Below are positions 44,676-54,391 of a stretch of 64,000 nucleotides of DNA, in pieces. The notes beneath the pieces are model-generated. The model searched no databases and was not told the origin of the DNA. It was given only the letters and a program-made list of their open reading frames with translations. This DNA is from Parabacteroides merdae ATCC 43184 (GTDB taxonomy: Bacteria > Bacteroidota > Bacteroidia > Bacteroidales > Tannerellaceae), in the NCBI RefSeq assembly GCF_025151215.1, contig NZ_CP102286.1, positions 1,364,001 to 1,428,000 on the forward strand, given 5' to 3'. The position numbers and the translations under genes were made by a program. Positions within the stretch are counted from its first letter, which is position 1; each line of letters begins with the position of its first letter.

Positions 44676-45791
44676 CTATGCATGCATCACCAGCAACGGC
44701 GTGTCGGTATGGAACAGCATCTTACGGGCGATCGAAGGATTGAACATACGTGCCAGGATATTCCGGCGATAGGTACTGAGCGCTATCACGTCGATATGTT
44801 CGTCCCGCACAAACTTTTCGATTGCCAGCAACAGGTCGCCGTCGGCCAGCACCGTATGGGTGATATGTGCTTGCGGATACTGCTTCTTGAAATACTCGTT
44901 GACTCCGGTCAGCCGTATTTCATTCCATTCGTTCTTACTTGTCGAGATATTGAACAAATGAATGTGGGCATTGTACGGTTTGATGATTTCCATAAACTCA
45001 TCGAATGCCACCAAGTCGCGTTGATTGAAGGAAGTGGCAAAAGCTATATTTTTAGCTTCGCTCAAATCTTCAAAAGGCACATTTTCGGGAATGGCCAGGA
45101 CAGGAACCTTATTCACCTCGATCACTTCACCCGTGACACTGCCGATCAGGTCCATATCTTTCTGGCTCTTTCCACGAGTCCCCATCACGATCAATGACGG
45201 ATGATATTCCTTGCTATAGGCAATGATCTCTTCTTCCGGCAAACCTTCGCGGAGCACATAATTGTATTTCACTTTAGGAAGTTCACCAGAGTGTATCTTG
45301 CGGTTGATCAATGTACAGATGTTTTCCATATCGATCTGGACACGCTTCAGGACATTCTGCGCCGTCTCTTCCTCGTTCACCTGATAAGCCAACGTGTCGC
45401 CCATCGGAATAGCAGACGGGAAATAAGGGCTGAAATAAGCGTGCATGATCATCACTTCGGCTCCGACTTTATGGGCATAGTTGATTCCCAATTCACACGC
45501 TTTGATAGAATAGTCGGAAAAGTCTATCGGTATCAATATCTTCTTTTCCTGATGACCGGCTTTTTCCTCTTGTTCGGCATCCTCGCTAAGCCATTTACTG
45601 TCTTCGATGATACGCAAGGCATGAGGCAGATCGCTTTCTTTAATTCGCACACGTACACCAGCCGAAACTACCGGTTGGATTTGGTTCACATTGTGTATGT
45701 AAACTTCAATCCCCTCTGTTTCAAGCATCGTTTTGAGAATCTGAGCTTTCTCAAACGTGTGAATCGCTAACGTTACTAATTTATCTTCCAT
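44676..45791 (-). CDS. DUF2007 - UspA - UspA tandem stress protein, 371 aa
   Basis: Residues 1-~70 form a DUF2007-like ferredoxin-fold putative prokaryotic signal-transducing domain (KAQILKTMLETEGIEVYI). Two universal-stress domains follow: ~84-225 (ILIPIDFSDYSIKACELGINYAHKVGAEV, GTRGKSQ, IGSVTGEVI) and ~233-371 (ends RRNILARMFNPSIARKMLFHTDTPLLVMH). In the first, GTRGKSQKDMDLIGSVTGEV matches the ATP-binding G-x2-G-x9-G(S/T) pattern loosely. A cytosolic stress-response protein; ligand unknown. Confidence 0.85.
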   Translation of the reverse strand: MEDKLVTLAIHTFEKAQILKTMLETEGIEVYIHNVNQIQPVVSAGVRVRIKESDLPHALRIIEDSKWLSEDAEQEEKAGHQEKKILIPIDFSDYSIKACELGINYAHKVGAEVMIMHAYFSPYFPSAIPMGDTLAYQVNEEETAQNVLKRVQIDMENICTLINRKIHSGELPKVKYNYVLREGLPEEEIIAYSKEYHPSLIVMGTRGKSQKDMDLIGSVTGEVIEVNKVPVLAIPENVPFEDLSEAKNIAFATSFNQRDLVAFDEFMEIIKPYNAHIHLFNISTSKNEWNEIRLTGVNEYFKKQYPQAHITHTVLADGDLLLAIEKFVRDEHIDVIALSTYRRNILARMFNPSIARKMLFHTDTPLLVMHA

Positions 45792-45846
45792 ACTCGTGTG
45801 TTTTTATAAATTAAACAATCGGAAATCACTAAATGTTGAGAAAAAA

Positions 45847-45885
45847 AAATCCCACAGCGTCTTTTCAGATTCAGCTATGGGATTT
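45847..45885 (-). terminator. Terminator after the HTH gene
   Basis: AAATCCCACAGC/GCTATGGGATTT (one mismatch) stem with an A-run on the + strand outside, giving a U-tract for the minus-strand transcript. Confidence 0.8.
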
Positions 45886-45904
45886 CTTTGTAAAATGAAT
45901 TTCT

Positions 45905-46180
45905 TTACGCTTGCTGTGCTTCCGACACTTCCTCGTTTTCAGCAAGTATCTGCAAAGCACGCTCGAATATTGTGGTATCGTCCAATACTACCAAGCCTCC
46001 GTCTGGTCCCGGTTCAATATGTATTCCACAACTTTTGCCATCTTTAAAATTATGCCCGCCGAAATAGTTGCGAACTGTTTCAACAGAGATTCCCAGTTCA
46101 TCAGCAATACGGTGAGTACTTCCGTCAGGCAGGCTGTCTTTCAGTCTGCGAAGTTCATTAAATGTAATAGTTTTTGTCAT
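45905..46180 (-). CDS. Small HTH DNA-binding protein, 91 aa
   Basis: Bacteroidetes-type short protein starting MTKTITFNELRRLKDSLPDGS. A helix-turn-helix (HRIADELGISVETVRNYFGG) at ~21-40 is followed by a conserved HIEPGPDGGLVVLDDTTI segment, typical of a lineage-specific family of unknown role. The ATG at 46180 is used rather than the extension to 46222. Probably a transcriptional regulator; its target is unknown. Confidence 0.75.
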   Translation of the reverse strand: MTKTITFNELRRLKDSLPDGSTHRIADELGISVETVRNYFGGHNFKDGKSCGIHIEPGPDGGLVVLDDTTIFERALQILAENEEVSEAQQA

Positions 46181-46295
46181 GGCTTCCTTATTTTGAAGGT
46201 TAATTACTTTGTTTAATTTCATGCCACTAACTTAGTCATTATAAATTACAGCAACAAAATTATTCCATATAAATAAATATGCTTTACGACATGTA

Positions 46296-46988
46296 TCATT
46301 TTTGCAAACAAGCCGCAAGCGGTACATTAAAAACGATAATAATCAGGATCGTCACATATATTGCATAGACGATGAGACGGATACGTTTCTTCGAGTACAG
46401 TGGTTCCCCATTATTCACCTGCACAGGAAGCAACTTCGAACGGCTGAAAGAATAGAGCCTGTAGACCAGATAACCGAAGAACACACCCGAAATGGCTCCC
46501 GGCACGATATCCGAAATGAAATGAACCCCAAGATAAACCCGTGTATAAGCAGTAAGAGCCGCCCAGAAAAAGATTGTCCAGCCGAACAACTTATCCCGCA
46601 TGATCAATGCCATAAGAGTCGCGAAACCGAAAGCGTTCGCAGCATGGCTGGAAATAAATCCGTAAAGTCCTCCCCGGTATCCGAAAACAGTTTTCACCTG
46701 ATCCATAAAATCAGGATGGTGAGTCGGGCGGAAACGGGTGAAGACAGGCTTACAGACGTGAGAGGCAAACTGGTCGCACAGCGTAACGACCAATACGATC
46801 GCCAATAGGATCAATAATGACTCACGCCAGTTCTTTTTATAGATCAGAACCAACAGGATCAGAAAGGCTAACGGCAGCCAAACTGCCTTTCCTGTGAAAA
46901 TCCACATAAAACGATCCAGAAAAGCAGAGTCGCTGCCGTTAAGCGCAAAGAACGCGTCGCGTTCGTAAATTAATATTTTCTCAACCAT
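46296..46988 (-). CDS. PAP2-superfamily membrane phosphatase, 230 aa
   Basis: Six-helix lipid phosphatase with all three family motifs: KPVFTRFRP, SSHAANAFGFA and RVYLGVHFISDIVPGAISG. It may recycle undecaprenyl pyrophosphate or dephosphorylate lipid A-type substrates. It lies after the Bat operon, separated by a heptamer inverted repeat at 46999-47063, and the transcripts may be linked. Confidence 0.92.
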   Translation of the reverse strand: MVEKILIYERDAFFALNGSDSAFLDRFMWIFTGKAVWLPLAFLILLVLIYKKNWRESLLILLAIVLVVTLCDQFASHVCKPVFTRFRPTHHPDFMDQVKTVFGYRGGLYGFISSHAANAFGFATLMALIMRDKLFGWTIFFWAALTAYTRVYLGVHFISDIVPGAISGVFFGYLVYRLYSFSRSKLLPVQVNNGEPLYSKKRIRLIVYAIYVTILIIIVFNVPLAACLQK

Positions 46989-46998
46989 TGAAAAAGGA

Positions 46999-47063
46999 GA
47001 TTTGTGATTTGTGATTTATAATTTATGCGTCAATGATAAATCATAAGTTATAAATCACAAATC
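46999..47063. repeat. Heptamer-based inverted repeat between batE and the PAP2 gene
   Basis: GATTTGT GATTTGT GATTTAT AATTTAT in tandem (46999-47026); 47006-47027 pairs with the inverse at 47042-47063 at 21 of 22 positions. Confidence 0.75.
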
Positions 47064-47813
47064 CTAAATGATTTCCATGTCTTTGCTGGGCATCCATCCT
47101 ACATTTCCATCTTCCATTTCTATTTCATTCCAGTCTCCCAACTTGCTCTTGATAGAGACCTTCGTTCCTTCATGCAGAATAAACAAGTCGGTTCCGCTTG
47201 CATCGGGAGAACTTTTCACTGTCACTGTCGGAGCAAACACGATCGCGCTCTTCCGGTTTATCAGCTCGTCCTTCTGGTTGCCGGCAAAGATATTGGCAAA
47301 GATGACCAACACCAAGAATACCAGCCCCAGATAAAACCCGATCTTCTTCAAATGAATCCACTTGGAGAAGAAGAACAGGATCAGACAGCCGATAAAAAGG
47401 ATAAAACAAACAATACCGATTTGCGCCCACGAATCGGCAGCCCCCATGTTCTGAACCTTGTCGAACCAACGGTGCAGGAAGAAATCGCCCACCGGCTCGA
47501 TCTTGTCTACAGACTTCTGACGTGCCAGCTGCAAATTGAAACGGATATCCCCGTCTCCCGGATCCAACAGCAAAGCCCGCTCGTAATTCAAGATGGCCGG
47601 GGCAATCTTGTTCTCCTTATAATAGGCATTCCCTAAGTTATAGTAAATCTCAGCCGATTCGCCATGCGTTTTCAGAAGCCCTTCGTAGAGTTCGATAGCC
47701 TTGCCATAGTCTTCTTTCGTATAGGCAACTTCCGCCTCTTTAATCGTCGCCTCTTGAGCAAATGCCCCTAAGGTAACGAATTGAACCAGCAGAAAGAATA
47801 CGATCTTTTTCAT
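47064..47813 (-). CDS. batE: BatE: TPR and SH3-like protein, 249 aa
   Basis: Signal peptide MKKIVFFLLVQFVTLGAFAQ, three TPR-like helices (~20-115: YGKAIELYEGLLKTHGESAEIYYNLGNAYY), two TM segments (~150-195), then a bacterial SH3-like domain at the C-terminus (KSSPDASGTDLFILHEGTKVSIKSKLGDW). Last member of the Bat (Bacteroides aerotolerance) operon. The true start could also be 47825 or 47831 (in-frame Met codons); 47813 gives the cleanest signal. Confidence 0.88.
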   Translation of the reverse strand: MKKIVFFLLVQFVTLGAFAQEATIKEAEVAYTKEDYGKAIELYEGLLKTHGESAEIYYNLGNAYYKENKIAPAILNYERALLLDPGDGDIRFNLQLARQKSVDKIEPVGDFFLHRWFDKVQNMGAADSWAQIGIVCFILFIGCLILFFFSKWIHLKKIGFYLGLVFLVLVIFANIFAGNQKDELINRKSAIVFAPTVTVKSSPDASGTDLFILHEGTKVSIKSKLGDWNEIEMEDGNVGWMPSKDMEII

Positions 47814-47835
47814 ATTTATATTCATCTTCATCGCG

Positions 47836-49650
47836 TTACTTTTTAATTGTATTTTCCATTTTACCAATGGCATCCACTGTCTGTTCATATAGCTTATCCA
47901 TTGCATCCGAGGCCTGTGCCGGAGCATAGCGAGCAAACTCGCAAGTGTTCAGGATATCCATAAATTCTTTGATCAAAGCGTCATCCACACCATACTTTGC
48001 CAGTTCCGTTTCGACATTATCCTTTGTCAAGTTGGCCTGAGGTATACTCAACTTGTCGCTTAAGTAGCCCCACAAGGCACGAAGCACTTCGTCATAGAAT
48101 TCTTCTTTCTTGTTTTCCTTCATCAGCTTGCCGGCATTTTTCAGACGTCTTACCGCCATCTTATTGGCTTTCTTCGTACGGACCAATGCCAGATTGGAAT
48201 TTTCCTTCACCTGCTTGCGGTAGATGAAGAAGAAAACAATGAACAGGATTGCCGGAATCAGATAGCACATATAGTACATGAATGAGCCGAAGAACAGTTC
48301 ATTATTCGGAACAAAATGAATGCCGTTCACTTTCAGGTAACGGATATCCTTACCCAGATATTTAACACTTTCCTTGTTACTGAAATTAGAAACAACAGGA
48401 GAAGATGTTCCCCCTCCCTTGCCCTGCTCTACGTGCAGTTTGTATGGTTCGGATGTAATTGTCTTATAGGAACCGGTCTTCGTATCGAAATAAGAGAATG
48501 CGATAGCCGGAATTTCGAAATCGCCTGCGTAACGCGGGATAGCCATATATTCGATCGTCTTCGTACCGGAAGTTCCTGCCGCGGTAGTCTTGATGTCCAC
48601 TTCCACCTTCGGATCATAAACGTCGAAATCGTTCGGGAAAGCGACTTCCGGATTCTTTACCAGCTTGATGTTTCCATTACCGGAAATCTTCACCTTCACG
48701 GTAACGGCATCATCTGTCTTTACATTATTGGAACTGATGCTGGAGGTCATTGTGAAATTGCCTACCGCACCGGAGAATGACGCCGGTTTACCCGACGGCA
48801 ACGGCTTGACATCGATCGTTACAGGGGGCGTTGTCAATTCTTTCTTTACATCTATATAAGACGACGAACCGAAGAAATCATCGAATACACTGCTTCTCTG
48901 TCTGGCCGGTCCGGGCACACGCAAAACAATATCCAATTTCCCGGAAGGAATCGTAATCTTCCCTGAACGCTGAGGGTACAGCACCGTCTGTTTTATAATG
49001 GCAGTCCCGTAGTTCTTTCCCTTATAGTTCTCCATTACCAGTTGCTTATTTTGCGGCAATTCTACCTCTTGGGCAAGGAAACCTGTAAATTCGGGGAATT
49101 TAGGCTGGTCGATCCCTCCGATATCTTTTCTTACATACAATTTAAATGTAACCAAAATACCTTCCTGTTCATATACATTCCGTTTAGAAACATCGATTGT
49201 CAGAAAAGCATCGTCCTTACTGATACCAGTACCGGTCGAACCGCCTTTGGTTGCCTCTTCCGCCTTATCGGGAGGAAGCACTTTTATCACTAATGCGTTA
49301 GAAGTGTAATTGGCGCCTTTGACCTTGATTGTTGCCGGTGCGATATTGAAAGTACCCTCTTTCTTCGGTTGGAGAATATAGGTGAACGTCAATGACGTTT
49401 CGGTTGTCATTTTACCGTTAATGATCTGGGTACTCATATTTGTGGAAGTAGACGGACCTATCAATACCTCAAAGTCCGGTATTTCCGGTACACGTATATC
49501 CTTACCTTCCGCATTCACCGTGTACGACAATCTGAAAGTTTCTCCCATAACAACAGCTTCCGGAGCAGAAGCCTTGAACGTCACATCCGCCGCTCTGGCT
49601 ACCACTCCGAAAGTTGCAAAGAGAACAAATAAGAAAACTAATTTCCTCAT
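47836..49650 (-). CDS. batD: BatD: protein with N-terminal oxygen-tolerance domain, 604 aa
   Basis: Signal peptide (MRKLVFLFVLFATFGVVARA), then repeated Ig-like beta domains (GETFRLSYTVNAEGKDIRVPE, a typical BatD start) to ~450. A TM helix pair at ~460-485 (MCYLIPAILFIVFFFIYRKQ) and a cytoplasmic helical C-terminus follow. The role in aerotolerance is known only from the family name. Translated in the same transcript as BatC and BatE. Confidence 0.92.
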   Translation of the reverse strand: MRKLVFLFVLFATFGVVARAADVTFKASAPEAVVMGETFRLSYTVNAEGKDIRVPEIPDFEVLIGPSTSTNMSTQIINGKMTTETSLTFTYILQPKKEGTFNIAPATIKVKGANYTSNALVIKVLPPDKAEEATKGGSTGTGISKDDAFLTIDVSKRNVYEQEGILVTFKLYVRKDIGGIDQPKFPEFTGFLAQEVELPQNKQLVMENYKGKNYGTAIIKQTVLYPQRSGKITIPSGKLDIVLRVPGPARQRSSVFDDFFGSSSYIDVKKELTTPPVTIDVKPLPSGKPASFSGAVGNFTMTSSISSNNVKTDDAVTVKVKISGNGNIKLVKNPEVAFPNDFDVYDPKVEVDIKTTAAGTSGTKTIEYMAIPRYAGDFEIPAIAFSYFDTKTGSYKTITSEPYKLHVEQGKGGGTSSPVVSNFSNKESVKYLGKDIRYLKVNGIHFVPNNELFFGSFMYYMCYLIPAILFIVFFFIYRKQVKENSNLALVRTKKANKMAVRRLKNAGKLMKENKKEEFYDEVLRALWGYLSDKLSIPQANLTKDNVETELAKYGVDDALIKEFMDILNTCEFARYAPAQASDAMDKLYEQTVDAIGKMENTIKK

Positions 49651-49664
49651 TCCTCAATCCTTAT

Positions 49665-49692
49665 TTTTTAATTTTTAATTCTTAATTTTCAA
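49665..49692. repeat. Heptamer tandem repeat between batC and batD
   Basis: TTTTTAA TTTTTAA TTCTTAA TTTTCAA: four 7-bp units with drift. Part of the same recurring pattern as 41.2, 47.0, 54.4 and 59.5 kb. Confidence 0.6.
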
Positions 49693-49699
49693 TTTCCGT

Positions 49700-50461
49700 T
49701 TACCACTCCTTATCCGTGCGACGACGCTGTTGCTGTTGAGCCTGCGCTTTCTTCACCTTCTCCTGAGTGTCTTTTTCATCCTGCAGGAAGGCATCCAACA
49801 TCTGTTGAGCGTTATCCTTGCTCATCTGTTCCTGCTGCTGCGGCTGTTGTTCCTGTGTCTTATCCTGCTTCTTATCATCCTGCTGTTGTTGCTGATCTTG
49901 GTTCTGCTGCTGTTGATCCTGTTTATCCTGATCTTCCTTCTTGTCCTCGTTCTGATCCTGATTTTGATCTTCATTCTGCTGATTCTGCTGATCGTGCAAC
50001 AACTTTTGTGCCAAAGCCAAATTATAACGTGTTTCATCATCTTTCGGATTCAGGCGCAAAGATTGTTTATAAGCTTCGACACTTTTGGCATACTCTTTAC
50101 TCTGCATGCCAATATTTCCGACATTATGGTAAATCTCAGCCAAGCGGGCTTTACCTTCGGGCGTTTCGATCATCTTCTCCCCCTGTCCGGCTAGCAACTG
50201 GTACTGCTCAGCAGCTTCAGGGAATTTCTTCTGCTTATACAAAGCGTTCCCCAAGTTATAAGTTCCTTCGGACGAACGCGGGTTCACTTCCAAACTTTTC
50301 CGGTAGGCGATTTCCGCCTCGGTAAACTTTTCCGTCTCATAAAGTTTATTCCCCTCCCGCACATTCTTACGTTCCGCCTTCTGGGCAAACACAGCCCCGC
50401 AGCAGAACATGAATGCCGCCATCCATATAATCGATTTTCGCATACGTTTCATCTTATCCAT
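49700..50461 (-). CDS. batC: BatC: TPR protein with Gln/Asp-rich tail, 253 aa
   Basis: Signal-like N-terminus (KRMRKSIIWMAAFMFCCGAVFAQ), TPR repeats at ~35-150 (LYETEKFTEAEIAYRKSLEVNPRSSEGTYNLGNALY), then a low-complexity Gln/Asp/Lys tail (many QQ, NQDQ) to the end. In the family BatC-type proteins bind neighbours through TPRs. It starts 7 bp after BatB. Confidence 0.88.
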   Translation of the reverse strand: MDKMKRMRKSIIWMAAFMFCCGAVFAQKAERKNVREGNKLYETEKFTEAEIAYRKSLEVNPRSSEGTYNLGNALYKQKKFPEAAEQYQLLAGQGEKMIETPEGKARLAEIYHNVGNIGMQSKEYAKSVEAYKQSLRLNPKDDETRYNLALAQKLLHDQQNQQNEDQNQDQNEDKKEDQDKQDQQQQNQDQQQQQDDKKQDKTQEQQPQQQEQMSKDNAQQMLDAFLQDEKDTQEKVKKAQAQQQQRRRTDKEW

Positions 50462-50467
50462 AGCATT

Positions 50468-51487
50468 TTAAGAGAATAATTTTACTTTTTTGAATACACG
50501 GTTCTTGCGGTCCAGCGTCATGAAATCCACTAAAAGCAGAATCAATGCGATCCAGGCAAACGTCTGGAAACGTTCGTCATATTCCGAATAGACTTTGCTG
50601 TCCAGTTCCGATTTATTCATTTTATCGATCTCTTTTTGAAGTGCACGAAGCGCTGAATTGGTGTTGTCGGCACGGACATACGTCCCATGGCCGGCAGCCG
50701 CAATCTCCTGACACATCTCTTCATTTAGTTTCGTGATCACCACATTCCCATCCTTATCCTTCATGTAGTTGTTGCTGCCGTCTACCGGGATCGGAGAACC
50801 TTTCGGGTCGCCCATGCCGACAATGTTCACATGAATGCCTTTTTCTGCTGCTGCGGCAGCTGCTTTCACGGCATCGTCTTCGTGGTTCTCGCCATCGGTG
50901 ATCAGGATAATCGCCTTGTCCGATGTCTCGCTCGGTGTAAAGGAACGCATCGCCAGGTTGATAGCTGCGCCGATAGCCGTACCTTGTGTCGACACCATCG
51001 ACGGGTTGATGGATGAAAGGAACATCTTGGCCGAGACATAATCGGAAGTGATAGGAAGCTGCGTGAAAGCATCTCCTGCGAAAACGATCAGTCCGACCTT
51101 ATCATTAGAAAAGCCGTCAGTCAGCTTAGACAACATCTGCTTGGCCTTGGACAGGCGATCCGGCGAGACATCTTCTGCCAACATCGAATTGGATACGTCC
51201 AGACAAACCATGATCTCCACTCCCTGACGCTTCACTGTCTCCAGTTTGGAGCCGAACTGCGGTCCGGCCATAACTATGATAACCATCGTGATGGCTCCGA
51301 ACAACAGCCAAAACTTCAGATGCTGACGCTTGGGAGAAACCTCCGGCATCAACTCTGCCAACAATTCGGGATTACCATATTTCTTGATTGCCTTCTTTTT
51401 CAAGACGATTGCATACACATAGAATGCAACCAGTACGGGAAGCAAGAAGAGCAAGTATAAAAAGTCCGGATGTGCAAAACGAAACAT
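50468..51487 (-). CDS. batB: BatB: von Willebrand A domain membrane protein, 339 aa
   Basis: N-terminal TM pair (~10-27 and ~58-76), a VWA domain with complete MIDAS DVSNS (first motif at ~97), and the TM helix WIALILLLVDFM near the C-terminus. It pairs with BatA for a Ca/Mg-dependent complex in the inner membrane with the VWA probably periplasmic. Confidence 0.93.
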   Translation of the reverse strand: MFRFAHPDFLYLLFLLPVLVAFYVYAIVLKKKAIKKYGNPELLAELMPEVSPKRQHLKFWLLFGAITMVIIVMAGPQFGSKLETVKRQGVEIMVCLDVSNSMLAEDVSPDRLSKAKQMLSKLTDGFSNDKVGLIVFAGDAFTQLPITSDYVSAKMFLSSINPSMVSTQGTAIGAAINLAMRSFTPSETSDKAIILITDGENHEDDAVKAAAAAAEKGIHVNIVGMGDPKGSPIPVDGSNNYMKDKDGNVVITKLNEEMCQEIAAAGHGTYVRADNTNSALRALQKEIDKMNKSELDSKVYSEYDERFQTFAWIALILLLVDFMTLDRKNRVFKKVKLFS

Positions 51488-51500
51488 AAGCCTTTTATAT

Positions 51501-52487
51501 TTACGGTATATTTCTTAACAATGTATTTCTCAATAATATCTCGACCAGCAACAGCGAGAACAGCAGGATCGCCCAATTCTTGTACTCTTCCTGCTTTTTA
51601 CTGTATTCCTGCACGCTGATCTTCGTCTTCTCCATCTTATCGATTTCCGAATAGATCTCCTTCAGGCTGGCATTATCCGTCGCACGGAAATACTGTCCGC
51701 CGGTCGTAGCGGCAATCTGCTTCAGGGTCGGCTCGTCGATCTCCACATCGACATCCATATACTGGACACCGAAGGCCGTCTGGAACGGATAAGGAGCCTT
51801 GCCCTGCGTTCCGACACCGATCGTATAGACACGGACCCCGAACGTCTTGGCTATCTCGGCAGCCGTCACTGGAGCGATCTCGCCCTGGTTGTTCACACCA
51901 TCCGTCAACAAGATAATCACTTTCGACTTGGCCTGGCTATCCTTGATACGGCTGACAGCATTCGCCAACCCCAGACCGATCGCCGTCCCATCCTGGATTA
52001 TACCCGGCTGGACATCCTTGAAGAGGTTCAACAAAACCGTATGGTCGGTTGTCAACGGGCATTGCGTGAAACTCTCCGCCGCAAACACGACCAAACCGAT
52101 ATTATCGTTCGGACGGCCGTTGATGAAAGCGGACGCCACATCTTTGGATGCTTCCAGACGGTTCGGTTTCAAGTCCTGCGCCATCATACTGGTCGAGATA
52201 TCCATTGCCAGCACGATGTCGATACCTTCCGTCGAAGAGTTCTGCCAACTGTTGGTCGACTGCGGCCGCGCCAATATCACGATCAGGACAGCCACCGCCG
52301 CCATACGCAAAATGAAAGGGATATGCCTGAGCCAGACTTTCCAGGAGCTTGCTCCCGGAGCATCGAAACCTTCTGTAGACGATACCTGCAAACTTGCCTG
52401 ATTCTTGCTCAGTTTGTAGACGTACCATCCGATCATCGGGATCAGCAACAATAACAAATACAGATATGTAGGATTTGCAAATATCAT
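51501..52487 (-). CDS. batA: BatA: von Willebrand A domain membrane protein, 328 aa
   Basis: Same architecture as BatB: an N-terminal TM (LYLLLLLIPMIGWYVYKL), a second TM (~58-73), a VWA domain with MIDAS DISTS, and a C-terminal TM (WAILLFSLLLVEILL). It is 13 bp from BatB and 1 bp from the preceding gene, so expression is tightly coupled. Confidence 0.93.
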   Translation of the reverse strand: MIFANPTYLYLLLLLIPMIGWYVYKLSKNQASLQVSSTEGFDAPGASSWKVWLRHIPFILRMAAVAVLIVILARPQSTNSWQNSSTEGIDIVLAMDISTSMMAQDLKPNRLEASKDVASAFINGRPNDNIGLVVFAAESFTQCPLTTDHTVLLNLFKDVQPGIIQDGTAIGLGLANAVSRIKDSQAKSKVIILLTDGVNNQGEIAPVTAAEIAKTFGVRVYTIGVGTQGKAPYPFQTAFGVQYMDVDVEIDEPTLKQIAATTGGQYFRATDNASLKEIYSEIDKMEKTKISVQEYSKKQEEYKNWAILLFSLLLVEILLRNTLLRNIP

Positions 52488-52488
52488 C

Positions 52489-53505
52489 TTATTCTTTACT
52501 TATATTTGAATCATTCTTTTCTACAGACTTTACTTCACCTTCAGCCTTTTCACCTTCTCCGGGAACGGGAATCTCTTCCTCCTTCGTCTGGTTAATGAAC
52601 AGATAAGCGTTCATCAAACTCAAGTCGTTTTCATCGGGCAGCGGATTCATCTTCGCGAACTTCACGAAATCGGCCAGTTGCATGATCTGCTTCAGGCTTT
52701 CATAGACAGAAGTCGCCTCCTGCTGCTTACGGATGATATCGAGTATCTCACCGGAAGTCATTTCCATCGCATTGATACCGAAACGATCCACAATATAACG
52801 ACGCAACGTATCCGTAATCAATGTATAATACTCCTTGCTACGCCCCTGTTGCCAGAGCTTCTGCTGCTTGATCTCGTCAAGTTCCTTGATCGCCTGTTCG
52901 TGAGGCGGAAGTTTAGGTTCCGGCTTCTTGAACGGCAGGATGGACTGACGGTTACGCATACGTTTGATCACATAGGCAACCACACAGATCAGGAACAGAG
53001 TCAGCAACACGCCGAATATCCAGGGATAGTAATCGGCCAATACAAAAGGCGGCTTCCAGACGTTTTTAATATCGTAAAACTCCTCCGGTTTGTCGGCATT
53101 GACAGGAACCGTCGACACCTTCAAGGCCACCTGGTTGGAGTAAACGGTATCCGCCCCGTCGATCACCATAAACGGGGGCAACAAATATAGAGAAGAGTCG
53201 AAAGAGGTCACCAGCAAGTCCTGCTCGATCAGCAGGCGGTCGTTTTCGATCAAGGTGGAGTCCGCTTTCGGAATTTCCAGCACCTCCACTCCTGCCATCA
53301 ACGTGTCACGTGGGATGACAAGCTGGACGGCCTTATCTTTGTCTGCCGTTACCGTCAAATGTAAAACAGTCTGCTCTCCGATCAGTATGGCGGCAGAGTC
53401 GACACGAACGTCAACGAGCGTCTGCTGCGCATATGCTTTCCCGCCGGACAGGAATGTTCCACCGGCAAGTGCAAGTAACAGAATGCTTTTCTTTATTAAT
53501 TTCAT
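52489..53505 (-). CDS. Bat-operon exported protein with one TM (DUF4381-like tail), 338 aa
   Basis: Signal peptide (MKLIKKSILLLALAGGTFLSGGKAYAQ), one periplasmic beta-domain (~28-165: GEQTVLHLTVTADKDKAVQL), one TM helix (~178-196, WIFGVLLTLFLICVVAYVI), then a cytoplasmic helical segment (LPPHEQAIKELDEIKQQKLWQQGRSKEYYTLI) like the DUF4381/BatD-partner tails. Commonly found between the DUF58 and BatA genes in Bacteroidetes. Function not established. Confidence 0.85.
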   Translation of the reverse strand: MKLIKKSILLLALAGGTFLSGGKAYAQQTLVDVRVDSAAILIGEQTVLHLTVTADKDKAVQLVIPRDTLMAGVEVLEIPKADSTLIENDRLLIEQDLLVTSFDSSLYLLPPFMVIDGADTVYSNQVALKVSTVPVNADKPEEFYDIKNVWKPPFVLADYYPWIFGVLLTLFLICVVAYVIKRMRNRQSILPFKKPEPKLPPHEQAIKELDEIKQQKLWQQGRSKEYYTLITDTLRRYIVDRFGINAMEMTSGEILDIIRKQQEATSVYESLKQIMQLADFVKFAKMNPLPDENDLSLMNAYLFINQTKEEEIPVPGEGEKAEGEVKSVEKNDSNISKE

Positions 53506-53514
53506 TTGTTTGCT

Positions 53515-54384
53515 TTAATTACGTTTGTCAAAAAGAGCAATCAATGCTTTCACATAATCATCTTCCGTACGGATGGAGACCGAATCGACACGACATTTCT
53601 TGAATGAATCGCTCATGGCAGCCTGTCGGCGGTCCCACCATTCCTTGTAGGCGGCCCGTACACGGGCAGACGAGCTGTCTATCCAGCGTTCCTGTCCGGT
53701 CTCCGCATCCTTGATCTTCATCAACCCTACAGCCGGTAGTTCCGTCTCGCGGCGGTCATACACCTGTATGGCCACCACGTCATGCTTGCGGTTGGCAATG
53801 GTCAAGGCATCCTTGAAACCATCCTTGTCGATAAAGTCGGAGATCAGGAAAGCCGTACAGCGCTTCTTGATCGCATTGGTCAGATATTTCAATGCCTGTG
53901 CAATGTTGGTCTGTTTTTTATCCGGCTGGAAGTCGATCAGTTCGCGAATGACATACAAGATGTGCTTCTTCCCTTTCTGAGGAGGAATGAATTTCTCTAT
54001 CTTGTCGGAGAAGAACACCACACCGATCTTGTCGTTGTTCTGGATAGCCGAGAAAGCCAGTGTCGCCGCAATCTCCGTAATGACTTCTTTCTTCATTACA
54101 TTCACGGAACCGAAGTCCCTGCTGCCCGACACGTCGATCAGCAACATCACCGTCAGCTCCCGTTCTTCTTCGAACACCTTCACGTATGGGCGGACGTAAC
54201 GTGCGGTCACGTTCCAGTCAATATCACGGATATCGTCTCCGTATTGATACTCGCGCACTTCGCTGAACGCCATACCGCGCCCTTTGAACGCCGAATGGTA
54301 TTGCCCAGCAAAAATATTGCGTGACAAGCCGCGCGTCTTTATCTCAATCCGTCGAACCTTCTTTAATAGTTCACTTGTTTCCAT
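53515..54384 (-). CDS. DUF58 domain protein of the MoxR-Bat operon, 289 aa
   Basis: Begins METSELLKKVRRIEIKTRGLS. The conserved GRGMAFSEVREYQYGDDIRDIDWNVTAR is the DUF58 signature; a VWA-like half with DVSGSRDFGS follows. The ATG at 54384 is chosen since the frame extending upstream runs through an intergenic inverted repeat. Cooperates with MoxR AAA ATPases and VWA proteins in the family. Confidence 0.93.
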   Translation of the reverse strand: METSELLKKVRRIEIKTRGLSRNIFAGQYHSAFKGRGMAFSEVREYQYGDDIRDIDWNVTARYVRPYVKVFEEERELTVMLLIDVSGSRDFGSVNVMKKEVITEIAATLAFSAIQNNDKIGVVFFSDKIEKFIPPQKGKKHILYVIRELIDFQPDKKQTNIAQALKYLTNAIKKRCTAFLISDFIDKDGFKDALTIANRKHDVVAIQVYDRRETELPAVGLMKIKDAETGQERWIDSSSARVRAAYKEWWDRRQAAMSDSFKKCRVDSVSIRTEDDYVKALIALFDKRN

Positions 54385-54391
54385 ATTATTC

